NCBI GenBank assembly: GCA_016194725.1
Contig: JACQAW010000026.1
Location: 1-5,400 of the forward strand
Direction: 5' to 3'
Source of the DNA: Deltaproteobacteria bacterium
Lineage (GTDB): Bacteria > Bdellovibrionota > UBA1018 > UBA923
DNA: 5,400 bases
In this document: piece by piece, positions 1 to 5,400 of the stretch
Position numbering within the stretch: the first letter of the stretch is position 1
Layout of the letters: every line of letters starts with the position of its first letter
Position numbers and translations under genes: made by a program
The notes under the pieces: model-generated
What the model was told of the DNA's origin: nothing
Seen by the model: only the letters and a program-made list of their open reading frames with translations
Databases searched by the model: none

Positions 1-608
1 ACTTCGCCGCGCGGGGTTTTCTTCAAGCGACCCGACTCGAGCAGCTCATCGCGAGTGACGAGCCAGGGGCCAAGCGAGGTGGCGAAGTCTTTGCCTTTGG
101 CTGGTCCCAGATTCAGCTTCATCTCTTCCATTTGCAGCGCGCGCGCCGACCAGTCATTCATGATCGTGTAGCCGAAGATATACTCGTCAGCCTGCGCAAC
201 CTTGATATTGCGTCCTTCCTTGCCGACGACGATGGCCACTTCCAATTCGAAGTCGAGCTTGTTGAGATGCTCTTTCTGCACAGCAACATCGCCCGGCCCG
301 GTGACTGCCTGATGATTCGTGAAGTAAAACACTGGAAACTGGTCGAACTCCGGAATCATGTCCAGACCCCGATTGCGCCGCGCAGTGGCAACATGCTGGC
401 GAAAGGCGTAGCCGTCGCGCATGGATGGTGGCCGCGGAACCGGCGACAGCAATTTCACGTCCTTCAACGCCACCGACTTTATCCCCGGCCTGGCCACAGG
501 ATTCCTGATAAACGCGAGCACGGATTCGACGTTCATTTCCTGAATTCGGTCAGCGGTCAGGCAGCCCACGCACTCACGGCCTTCGTACAGATAGGTTACA
601 AGTTTCAT
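1..608 (-). CDS. Fumarylacetoacetate hydrolase family protein (partial, C-terminus outside window)
   Basis: The first 202 residues are present; the rest lies beyond the left edge. The family hydrolyses the C-C bond of 4-fumarylacetoacetate to fumarate and acetoacetate, the last step of tyrosine/homogentisate breakdown in the cytosol. Visible FAH-fold marks are the metal-binding ExE pair (E121, E123 in DFELEVAIVVG), the NDWSAR segment (about 151-156, D152 the third metal ligand), and GKDF followed by SLGPW (K173 to W182), matching the lysine-containing segment of animal FAH. The N-terminal about 110 residues, including PPSMRDGYAFRQHV and FPVFYFTN, match the short bacterial FAH type of roughly 330 residues rather than the longer animal enzyme. 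The start is an ATG at 608 without a clear Shine-Dalgarno. The gene is divergent from the homogentisate dioxygenase, which supports a role in that pathway instead of another acylpyruvate hydrolase activity. Function by family and context; the exact substrate is inferred. Confidence 0.9.
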   Translation of the reverse strand, partial: MKLVTYLYEGRECVGCLTADRIQEMNVESVLAFIRNPVARPGIKSVALKDVKLLSPVPRPPSMRDGYAFRQHVATARRNRGLDMIPEFDQFPVFYFTNHQAVTGPGDVAVQKEHLNKLDFELEVAIVVGKEGRNIKVAQADEYIFGYTIMNDWSARALQMEEMKLNLGPAKGKDFATSLGPWLVTRDELLESGRLKKTPRGE

Positions 609-676
609 ATTTAGAAGGTATTGCAGAAAAGCTGACGCTGGACAAGCCGGAAGAGCGTTACTAGACTGCCTTCACA
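609..676. promoter_or_regulatory. Divergent intergenic region, putative promoters for fah-like gene and hmgA
   Basis: These 68 bases are the only gap between the two divergent degradation genes, so promoters for both must lie here or inside the opposing coding ends. On the minus strand there is a weak pair, TTGTCC then AATACC with a 17-base spacer, which would place the transcript start almost at the ATG. On the plus strand only a lone TTGCAG at 621-626 stands out, with no good -10 partner. No convincing operator palindrome was seen. The region is supported by gene layout; the individual boxes are not secure. Confidence 0.35.
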
Positions 677-1798
677 ATGACAAAGAGACTGCCGCCCATG
701 GTTCCGCACAAGTCCGGTCGTATCGCGCGTCAGGCACACGTGGATCTGCCGCAAGGCACCTTCGAGGAAGAGCATGGCCGTCAGGGATTTTTCGGGCATG
801 TCAGCCATCTGTACCGAACGCACGCCCCGACGAACTGGGCTCGCATCAACGGGCCGCTGCAGCCGCATGCCTACGATCTCAACATGGCGACAGCCACGGC
901 CGCGGAACGGCCACAGCCATTTCTGGGAAATCTGGACGTGCGCCTTTGGATTTATTCGCCTACCAAACCCATGCCGCACTTCGCGCGCAACGCCGATGGC
1001 GACGAGTGCTGGTTCATTCACGAAGGCAAGGGGCTGCTCGAGACCGACTACGGCCCGCTCAAATACCGCAAGGGCGACTATCTGGTCGTTCCGCGTGGCA
1101 CGACGTATCGTTTTTATCCCGAGGGTGCCGGGCAATTTTATCTTCTGATCGAGTCCATGAGCGAGCTTTCCATTCCCGATCGCGGACAGCTGGGCCGAAA
1201 TGCCTTTTACGATCCGGGTGTCATTGAAATACCCGAAGCAAAGCCGTCGACCGCGCCCGCCACTGCCGGCAAGGAGTGGGAGGTCGTCATCAAGCGCGAG
1301 AATGAATTCACCTCGGTGTTCTACCCGCACAATCCGCTGGACGTGGAGGGCTGGAAAGGCGACCTGTTTTCGTGGCGCCTGAATATCGAGGACATCCGCC
1401 CGATCGTAAGCCCGCGCTACCACCTGCCGCCCAGCGTGCACACCACATTGATAGCTGATGGCTTTGTTTTATGCACCTTCGCGCCGCGCCCGGCGGAAAC
1501 CGAAGACCCCAAAGCCATGCGTGTGCCGTTTTTTCACACGAACATCGAATATGACGAGGTGATCTTTTATCACGACGGCGATTTTTTCAGCCGCACCAAC
1601 ATCAAACCAGGCATGGTGACCTTTCATCCGCAGGGCATCCACCATGGGCCGCACCCCAAAGCCCTCGAAAATCAGCTCAAGAAAGAATACCTGCAAGAGT
1701 ACGCGGTGATGATCGACACCTATCGTCCGCTGAAACCCTTTGAGCTGGCGAAAAAATCCGAAGTGGCCGCATACAAAGACTCGTGGAAAACGACGTGA
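677..1798 (+). CDS. hmgA: Homogentisate 1,2-dioxygenase
   Basis: A complete 373-residue cytosolic non-haem Fe(II) enzyme that opens the ring of homogentisate with O2 to give 4-maleylacetoacetate in tyrosine and phenylalanine degradation. It is a two-half cupin-like protein. The N-terminal half carries VSHLYRTHAPTNW (about 42-54) and the cupin strand segment DECWFIHEGKGLLET (109-123). The C-terminal half carries the iron site: H287 (FFHTN), E294 (EYDEV) and H323 (HHGPHP). H317 (TFHPQG) sits six residues before H323, as His365 does before His371 in the human enzyme. The length is typical of the short bacterial group, against about 445 residues in human. The ATG at 677 has only a distant purine-rich stretch (GGAAGAG near 649-655); a second in-frame ATG is at residue 8. 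It stands head-to-head with the fumarylacetoacetate hydrolase gene and overlaps the downstream flavin reductase-like gene by four bases, so the three probably serve one pathway. No key residue is missing. Confidence 0.93.
   Translation: MTKRLPPMVPHKSGRIARQAHVDLPQGTFEEEHGRQGFFGHVSHLYRTHAPTNWARINGPLQPHAYDLNMATATAAERPQPFLGNLDVRLWIYSPTKPMPHFARNADGDECWFIHEGKGLLETDYGPLKYRKGDYLVVPRGTTYRFYPEGAGQFYLLIESMSELSIPDRGQLGRNAFYDPGVIEIPEAKPSTAPATAGKEWEVVIKRENEFTSVFYPHNPLDVEGWKGDLFSWRLNIEDIRPIVSPRYHLPPSVHTTLIADGFVLCTFAPRPAETEDPKAMRVPFFHTNIEYDEVIFYHDGDFFSRTNIKPGMVTFHPQGIHHGPHPKALENQLKKEYLQEYAVMIDTYRPLKPFELAKKSEVAAYKDSWKTT
1785..1798 (+). promoter_or_regulatory. Shine-Dalgarno and GTGA stop/start overlap coupling hmgA to the flavin reductase-like gene
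   Basis: GGA at 1785-1787 lies seven bases before GTG 1795, and the GTG shares its last two bases with the TGA stop of hmgA (1796-1798). Such four-base overlaps usually mean that ribosomes ending the first gene restart on the second. This site decides the start choice for the downstream gene. Confidence 0.5.
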
Positions 1799-2439
1799 GC
1801 GCGATAACCGAACTGGACGTCTCCAAGCTGACTGTCGGCGACGCCTACAAGCTGCTCATCGGCGCCATCGTGCCGCGGCCAATTGCCTGGGTAAGCACGA
1901 TTTCGCTCGAAGGCCGCCTGAACCTGGCTCCATTCAGCTTCTTCAACGGAGTTTGCAGCAATCCGCCGTCGCTGCTTTTTTGTCCGGTCAATCACGCCGA
2001 CGGACGCGAGAAAGACACGCTTCGCAATATTCGCGAGGTCAAGCAATTCGCGGTCAACATCGTGAGCGAAGAGCTGGCGACCCAGATGAACCAAACTTCG
2101 GCGGATTATCCGCCCGAGGTCAACGAGTTCAACGTCGTGGGTCTGAACCCGGCCCGTTGCGTGAAGCTGGATGTGCCCCGGGTGCAAGAGGCCCCGGTAA
2201 CGTTTGAGTGCGAGCTGCTCGAAATCGTAAAGGTGGGGCCCGGAGGCGCGGGCAGCGGGCACGTGGTGATCGGAAAAATCGTGTACGCGCATTTCGCGCC
2301 CGGCGTTTATGAAAGCGGCCGCGTGCAGCTCGACAAGGTCAATCCCATCGCGCGGCTGGCCGGCATGAGCTACTGTCCGGTGCGTGAGGTGTTCGAGCTT
2401 CCGCGTCCGAAGCTGCCGCCCCCCTCAGCCAATAATTGA
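1795..2439 (+). CDS. Flavin reductase-like FMN-binding split-barrel protein
   Basis: A protein of 214 residues from the chosen GTG start, in the flavin reductase-like (DIM6/NTAB, COG1853-type) family. Members bind FMN in a split beta-barrel and either reduce flavin with NAD(P)H for a partner oxygenase or act as flavoproteins of unknown substrate. Family marks are IVPRPIAWVST (about 25-35), NLAPFSFFNGV (43-53), the phosphate-contacting GREKDTLRNI (70-79), GHVVIGKIVYAH (155-166) and the C-terminal RLAGMSYC (187-194). No signal peptide or membrane segment is seen. The frame also allows a GTG at 1783, which would overlap hmgA by 16 bases but lacks a ribosome site. GTG 1795 has GGA seven bases upstream and makes a GTGA overlap with the hmgA stop, so it is preferred. 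The coupling implies co-production with the dioxygenase. No two-component monooxygenase partner is present in the window, so the substrate and role stay open. Confidence 0.87.
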   Translation: MSAITELDVSKLTVGDAYKLLIGAIVPRPIAWVSTISLEGRLNLAPFSFFNGVCSNPPSLLFCPVNHADGREKDTLRNIREVKQFAVNIVSEELATQMNQTSADYPPEVNEFNVVGLNPARCVKLDVPRVQEAPVTFECELLEIVKVGPGGAGSGHVVIGKIVYAHFAPGVYESGRVQLDKVNPIARLAGMSYCPVREVFELPRPKLPPPSANN

Positions 2440-3408
2440 ACGAAGCGCCCCGTCCACGTCAAGCAGCCGGCAGCCGCTTTGAGGCAAGAGACGCGCGCCG
2501 TCCATCAAGATCTCCTTGATTCGCCGAGGCGAAAGCTTTGGCGAATACTGCAGCAGCAGCGCGCACGCGCCTGAGATCATCGCGGTCGCCGCCGAGGTGC
2601 CGCTGAACATGGCCCAGCCGCTGCCCACGTCGCTGGCGCCACCCATCGCCGTGGTGGCGAAGCCCGGGCGGCGCGCAAGCTTCGCCTTGGGCGGCACCGG
2701 CACCAGCAGCAAGCGTCCGTGCGGCAGGTCGCCGACGATGCCACAAAGGTCGGGCACCATGCGGCCCGGAAAAAAACTGCTCTCGAAGCGTGACGAGATA
2801 TCGGAAGGATAGAACTTGCCGTCAGGCGCATAGTAAATGCCGCCCGCCGCGATGACCTCGGGCATGCTTCCAGGAAACGCGAACTGACCGTTGCCGCCCG
2901 CCGCCACGACGGTGATGCCTTGGTCATGCGCTTCGCGAATAAGCCGCTGCATCTTCACGTACTGCGAAGGCACTGGCCGCGGTCGCGGGCTGGCCCCCTG
3001 CTCGTCATGATCGATGTTAAAACCCCAGGCGCAGCTCAAAATGTCGGGCCGAAGCGCGATTGCCTTTTCCAGGGCGTAAGAAGGATCGCGGTCCATGCAC
3101 TTGATCGCAAGCGCCTCGACTTCGGGCGCGACCGCAAACAGGCTGGCCAGCTGCGCGGTGCCGTGGCCATACTCGTCGACGTTCGGATTTCGTTCTTTTC
3201 GCGTGGGAATATGGCGAATGCGATAGCCCCGCGCCAGATAAAACGGATGTGGATAAAATCCGGAATCAATGACCGCGACTCGAACGCCGCGGCCGGTAAT
3301 CTTGCGGGCATGCGCGCGGTCGGCCCCCAGTATACGCCCCAGCTGGTCCGGCAAACTTACATGGTGCTCCTGAATCACGGGAGGTTCTCGAAGATGGTCT
3401 CGCTTCAT
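2425..3408 (-). CDS. S8 (subtilisin-like) serine protease without signal peptide or propeptide
   Basis: A protein of 327 residues from ATG 3408 with a complete subtilase catalytic set: Asp48 in VAVIDSGF, His82 in YGHGTAQLA, the oxyanion Asn173 in AAGGNGQFAFPG, and the nucleophile Ser272 in FSGTSAATA. It should cleave peptide bonds. The N-terminus is charged and polar and only about 40 residues precede the first catalytic strand, so there is no secretion signal and no inhibitory I9 prodomain. A cytoplasmic location and a target among intracellular proteins are inferred. About 99 residues separate Asn173 from Ser272, against 66 in subtilisin; the added part includes GRMVPDLCGIVGDLPHG and a PVPPKAKLARR segment. 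An in-frame TTG at 3417 could add three residues, with GGGG about ten bases upstream; neither start has a strong ribosome site. It is the last gene of the minus-strand cluster, 36 bases after the nucleotidyltransferase, and its end overlaps the flavin reductase-like gene by 15 bases. Substrate unknown. Confidence 0.88.
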   Translation of the reverse strand: MKRDHLREPPVIQEHHVSLPDQLGRILGADRAHARKITGRGVRVAVIDSGFYPHPFYLARGYRIRHIPTRKERNPNVDEYGHGTAQLASLFAVAPEVEALAIKCMDRDPSYALEKAIALRPDILSCAWGFNIDHDEQGASPRPRPVPSQYVKMQRLIREAHDQGITVVAAGGNGQFAFPGSMPEVIAAGGIYYAPDGKFYPSDISSRFESSFFPGRMVPDLCGIVGDLPHGRLLLVPVPPKAKLARRPGFATTAMGGASDVGSGWAMFSGTSAATAMISGACALLLQYSPKLSPRRIKEILMDGARLLPQSGCRLLDVDGALRSIIG

Positions 3409-3444
3409 GGTAGTCAAACAAGGCTACCCCGGGCCAAACCAGCG

Positions 3445-4107
3445 TCAAGAATTATCAATTGCCGCCCGCGAAGAGGTGAAGCGGCCCTGGCCCAACACCC
3501 GATCGGCGAGAATGCGGACGGCACCGCGTGAGGCCTCGGGCACCAGGGCATTTTCGAAAGCCTTATAGGACGCCGGATCGTTTGCACGCAGCCACGCGAA
3601 GCTTTCGCGGGGACCCAGGTACCAGGTGCCCCGAAGCTTGAAGTAAAGCTCGAGCAGGTCGTGCAGCAGCCAGGTTCTCCGAAAGTTGGCTTCCACGTCT
3701 TCGGGGCCGCCGCGTGAAATGCGTCCGAGCATTTTTCCGATCCACGTCCGCAGCGAATTCAGCTCGGTCGCCGGCAGCGGCTCGGGCCCCGCCTTGAACA
3801 GCTCGTTCGCGCGCGCGATAAGCCGCTTGCCGAAGTCGCCCTTTTCCACCAACACCACGCCGGCACGCAGGCGAATCATGTCCGGCGTCAGGGTAACCAG
3901 CGAGCTCTCGCGGTAGATGAAAGCATCAAGGAAGATGCCGTTGAACTGGCGCGCATCATGAAGCACCCCGGGCTCGCCACTCTCCCGAATGCCGGCGACG
4001 TCGTAGTCGCTGCCTGCGTCCTGTTTGCCACGCGCGCGTGAGCCATATAAAATGACGGTGTGGCACACATAAGCCGCCCTCAGCTCCTCGACAATGGCTT
4101 GTTGCAC
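3445..4107 (-). CDS. Minimal nucleotidyltransferase-domain protein with helical C-terminal region
   Basis: A protein of 220 residues. Residues about 15-70 form a pol-beta-type nucleotidyltransferase core: GSRARG (22-27), then SDYDV with Asp34 and Asp36, and a third acidic residue Asp61 in FLDAFIY, the usual metal-binding triad. The family transfers NMP from NTP to proteins, small molecules or antibiotics; the acceptor here cannot be told. Residues about 110-205 look all-helical, as in C-terminal domains of kanamycin-type nucleotidyltransferases and HEPN-like bundles, and contain RRTWLLH (143-149), which fits an R-x4-H pattern. The start is GTG 4107, placed directly after the TAG stop of the cyclase and in the same frame, with no good ribosome site. 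A GTG at 4068 (residue 14) has GAGGG (4077-4081) eight bases before it, but starting there would remove the helix that normally precedes the first strand, so 4107 is preferred. It probably shares one transcript with its neighbours. Resistance, antitoxin or regulatory roles are all possible. Confidence 0.82.
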   Translation of the reverse strand: MQQAIVEELRAAYVCHTVILYGSRARGKQDAGSDYDVAGIRESGEPGVLHDARQFNGIFLDAFIYRESSLVTLTPDMIRLRAGVVLVEKGDFGKRLIARANELFKAGPEPLPATELNSLRTWIGKMLGRISRGGPEDVEANFRRTWLLHDLLELYFKLRGTWYLGPRESFAWLRANDPASYKAFENALVPEASRGAVRILADRVLGQGRFTSSRAAIDNS

Positions 4108-4110
4108 CTA
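4105..4110 (-). other. TAG-GTG junction: in-frame stop between cyclase and nucleotidyltransferase
   Basis: Read on the minus strand, the cyclase ends in TAG (4110-4108) and the next codon, GTG (4107-4105), opens the nucleotidyltransferase in the same frame. No base separates the two and no strong ribosome site lies before the GTG. Translation of the second gene may therefore depend on ribosomes ending the first, or on rare readthrough of TAG that would give a fused chain. Confidence 0.55.
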
Positions 4111-5400
4111 ATCGTACTCGACCCGATAGGCGACGATTTGCTTGCCTTTGACCTCGAGCAAGCCCAGGCGCGCAAGCTTGAAGCCGTTTTCGCCCACCTC
4201 GGCCTGCACGGCTTCGCTGATCAGGATTTCGCCCGCGCTGGCGTAGGCCTCGAGGCGCTGGGCGCAGTTCACGTTGTCGCCGATGACGGTCAAGCCCATG
4301 GCTTGACTGGATCCGATGTTGCCAAAGATCACGTCGCCCGTATTGATTCCCATGCCCACCCCGAAGTTGGGCTTGCCCTCGGCCGTCCATTTTCGATTCA
4401 ACACCTTGATGCGCTTTTGCATCTCGATGGCCGTGCGGATGGCGCGTGCCGACGCATCAGTCATGGACTTGGGCACGCCAAAGAGCACCATGACCAGGTC
4501 GCCGACGTACTTGTCGAGCGTGCCGTCATACTTGAAAATAACCTGCGACATTTCCTCGAAATATTCATTGAGCTGCGAAACCATCTGCTCGGGCGACATC
4601 TGTTCGGAAAGTTTGGTGAACCCGCGAATGTCGGTGAATAAAATCGTGGTGCGCACGCGCTCGCCGCCAAGCTTCTCGAAGCGCCCGGTTTCGACGATCT
4701 CTTTCAGTAAATTCGGCGAAAGATAGCGGCTCAACGTGGACTTCACGCGTTCGGTGGCCACCAGGCTCTGGTGCAGCTGAATATTCGCGATGGTGCCGCC
4801 CAAGACCGTGGCCAGGGTCTGGCTCATGCGCTGGTCTTCGATCGTAAAAGGCCCAATTTCCTTGTCGCGCAGATAGATGGCGCCGACCAGCTCGGTGCCG
4901 GCCAGCATGGGCACGACCAGCACGTTGTGGGGCGGCGTGATGCCCTCGTACATCGCATCGTCGCTGGGGTTGTTGTTCACGTATATTTTGCGAATGGCCA
5001 TGACGTGCTGGACCGCCGGCATTTCAGTGAACTTTGTGCCAAAGTTGGCCAGCACGTTCGACCGCCCGTTTTCGAAAACGATCACGGCACCCGAACGTGC
5101 CCCGAAAAGCTTTTCGCACTCGCAGATGAAAAACTCGGCCACCTTTTCGCGGTCAAACACGGCCGCGGTTTTTTGCGACATGTTCTGCATCAGATTTATG
5201 AGGTTTTTCAGATACTCGATGTTGAACTGCAGATTGTCGCGGTCCACTTGCTGGCTGATGGAATAGTTGAGGAGGTGAAAAACGAAATCAGCGGCGTTGG
5301 CATCAGCCTCGGTTGCCGTGGCTACCGTGGCAAAGCCCACGAACTCGCCCTTTGCGTAAAGGCCCGCCGCGCGCCCGTCTTTGACGTCGATAGGCAGGGG
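4108..5400 (-). CDS. GAF-domain class III adenylate cyclase (N-terminus outside window)
   Basis: The frame is open to the right edge: 430 residues are visible and the N-terminus is probably missing. Positions below count from a GTG at 5340. Residues 1-55 are mainly helical. Residues about 57-190 form a GAF sensor domain (HNVLVVPMLAGTELVGAIYLRD). A helical linker with SRYLSPNLLKEIVETG (204-219) leads to the class III cyclase domain (about 228-405). Catalytic residues look complete: metal-binding Asp237 (FTDIRGFT) and Asp281 (YVGD), adenine-selecting Lys277 with Thr351 (GLTVIGD), and Asn358 and Arg362 (VNCAQRLE). The Lys/Thr pair points to ATP and cAMP rather than cGMP; the enzyme should work as a homodimer. 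The 60 bases before GTG 5340 read as protein with 16 of 20 codons ending in G or C, so the gene likely continues, although AAGGG seven bases before that GTG makes it a possible start. The TAG stop touches the nucleotidyltransferase start. No membrane helix is seen in the visible part. Confidence 0.9.
   Translation of the reverse strand, partial: PLPIDVKDGRAAGLYAKGEFVGFATVATATEADANAADFVFHLLNYSISQQVDRDNLQFNIEYLKNLINLMQNMSQKTAAVFDREKVAEFFICECEKLFGARSGAVIVFENGRSNVLANFGTKFTEMPAVQHVMAIRKIYVNNNPSDDAMYEGITPPHNVLVVPMLAGTELVGAIYLRDKEIGPFTIEDQRMSQTLATVLGGTIANIQLHQSLVATERVKSTLSRYLSPNLLKEIVETGRFEKLGGERVRTTILFTDIRGFTKLSEQMSPEQMVSQLNEYFEEMSQVIFKYDGTLDKYVGDLVMVLFGVPKSMTDASARAIRTAIEMQKRIKVLNRKWTAEGKPNFGVGMGINTGDVIFGNIGSSQAMGLTVIGDNVNCAQRLEAYASAGEILISEAVQAEVGENGFKLARLGLLEVKGKQIVAYRVEYD

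Noticed and set aside
132..614. Plus-strand frame of 160 codons
   Set aside because: It lies entirely opposite the fumarylacetoacetate hydrolase coding sequence, whose motifs are unmistakable; no domain seen in the frame.
611..1441. Long minus-strand frame of 276 codons opposite homogentisate dioxygenase
   Set aside because: It is the antisense image of a clearly conserved gene in GC-rich DNA; its translation shows no recognisable domain and its codon pattern follows the opposite strand.
1720..2292. Minus-strand frame of 190 codons over the hmgA/flavin reductase junction
   Set aside because: It covers two well supported plus-strand genes and carries no family motif.
2549..2575. Short CAG-type run and alternating GC bases that look like a repeat
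   Set aside because: It simply encodes the Leu-Leu-Leu-Gln helix after the active serine of the subtilase; too short and imperfect to be a repeat element.
3418..3444. GGCTACCCCGGGCC stretch between nucleotidyltransferase and protease, considered as a terminator
   Set aside because: The possible stem is short and no T tract follows on either strand, so it is not a credible intrinsic terminator.
2920..3531. Plus-strand frame of 203 codons
   Set aside because: It lies opposite the catalytic Asp and His region of the subtilase and the nucleotidyltransferase end; no independent support.
4060..4641. Plus-strand frame of 193 codons, rich in His, Leu and Asp
   Set aside because: Its composition is what an antisense reading of the cyclase domain yields; the cyclase catalytic residues on the other strand explain this stretch.
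2425..5400. Assignment of the minus-strand cluster to Pycsar or CBASS defence
   Set aside because: The cyclase carries a GAF sensor and ordinary adenylate cyclase residues, the nucleotidyltransferase lacks clear CD-NTase features at this length, and no typical effector domain is present.

Overview
This 5.4 kb window is dense bacterial DNA with moderately high GC, a strong G/C preference at third codon positions, frequent GTG starts and very short gene gaps. The families present (short bacterial homogentisate dioxygenase, GAF-linked class III cyclase, cytoplasmic subtilase) would fit a Gram-negative from the former Deltaproteobacteria, such as a myxococcal or bdellovibrional relative. That placement is inferred from gene content only and is weak. 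I see no tRNA, rRNA, insertion sequence, CRISPR array or clear intrinsic terminator.

Left part (1-2439): an aromatic amino acid degradation locus. A fumarylacetoacetate hydrolase family gene runs leftwards out of the window from position 608. After a 68-bp divergent gap, homogentisate 1,2-dioxygenase (677-1798) runs rightwards. It is followed, with a GTGA stop/start overlap, by a flavin reductase-like FMN-binding split-barrel protein (ending at 2439). The dioxygenase opens the homogentisate ring to maleylacetoacetate, and the hydrolase splits fumarylacetoacetate to fumarate and acetoacetate. The isomerase that links the two steps is not in the window. The job of the flavin protein is not known from the sequence.

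Right part (2425-5400, minus strand): three tightly packed genes read towards the left and converge on the first locus with a 15-bp overlap of coding ends. In order of transcription they are a GAF plus class III adenylate cyclase protein whose frame is still open at the window edge, a small GSRARG-type nucleotidyltransferase with a helical C-terminal part, and a subtilisin-like protease without signal peptide or propeptide. The cyclase and nucleotidyltransferase share one reading frame and are separated by a single TAG codon. The arrangement suggests one transcription unit with linked nucleotide signalling and proteolysis. Nothing in the sequence proves a joint function, but this is the most interesting part of the window.
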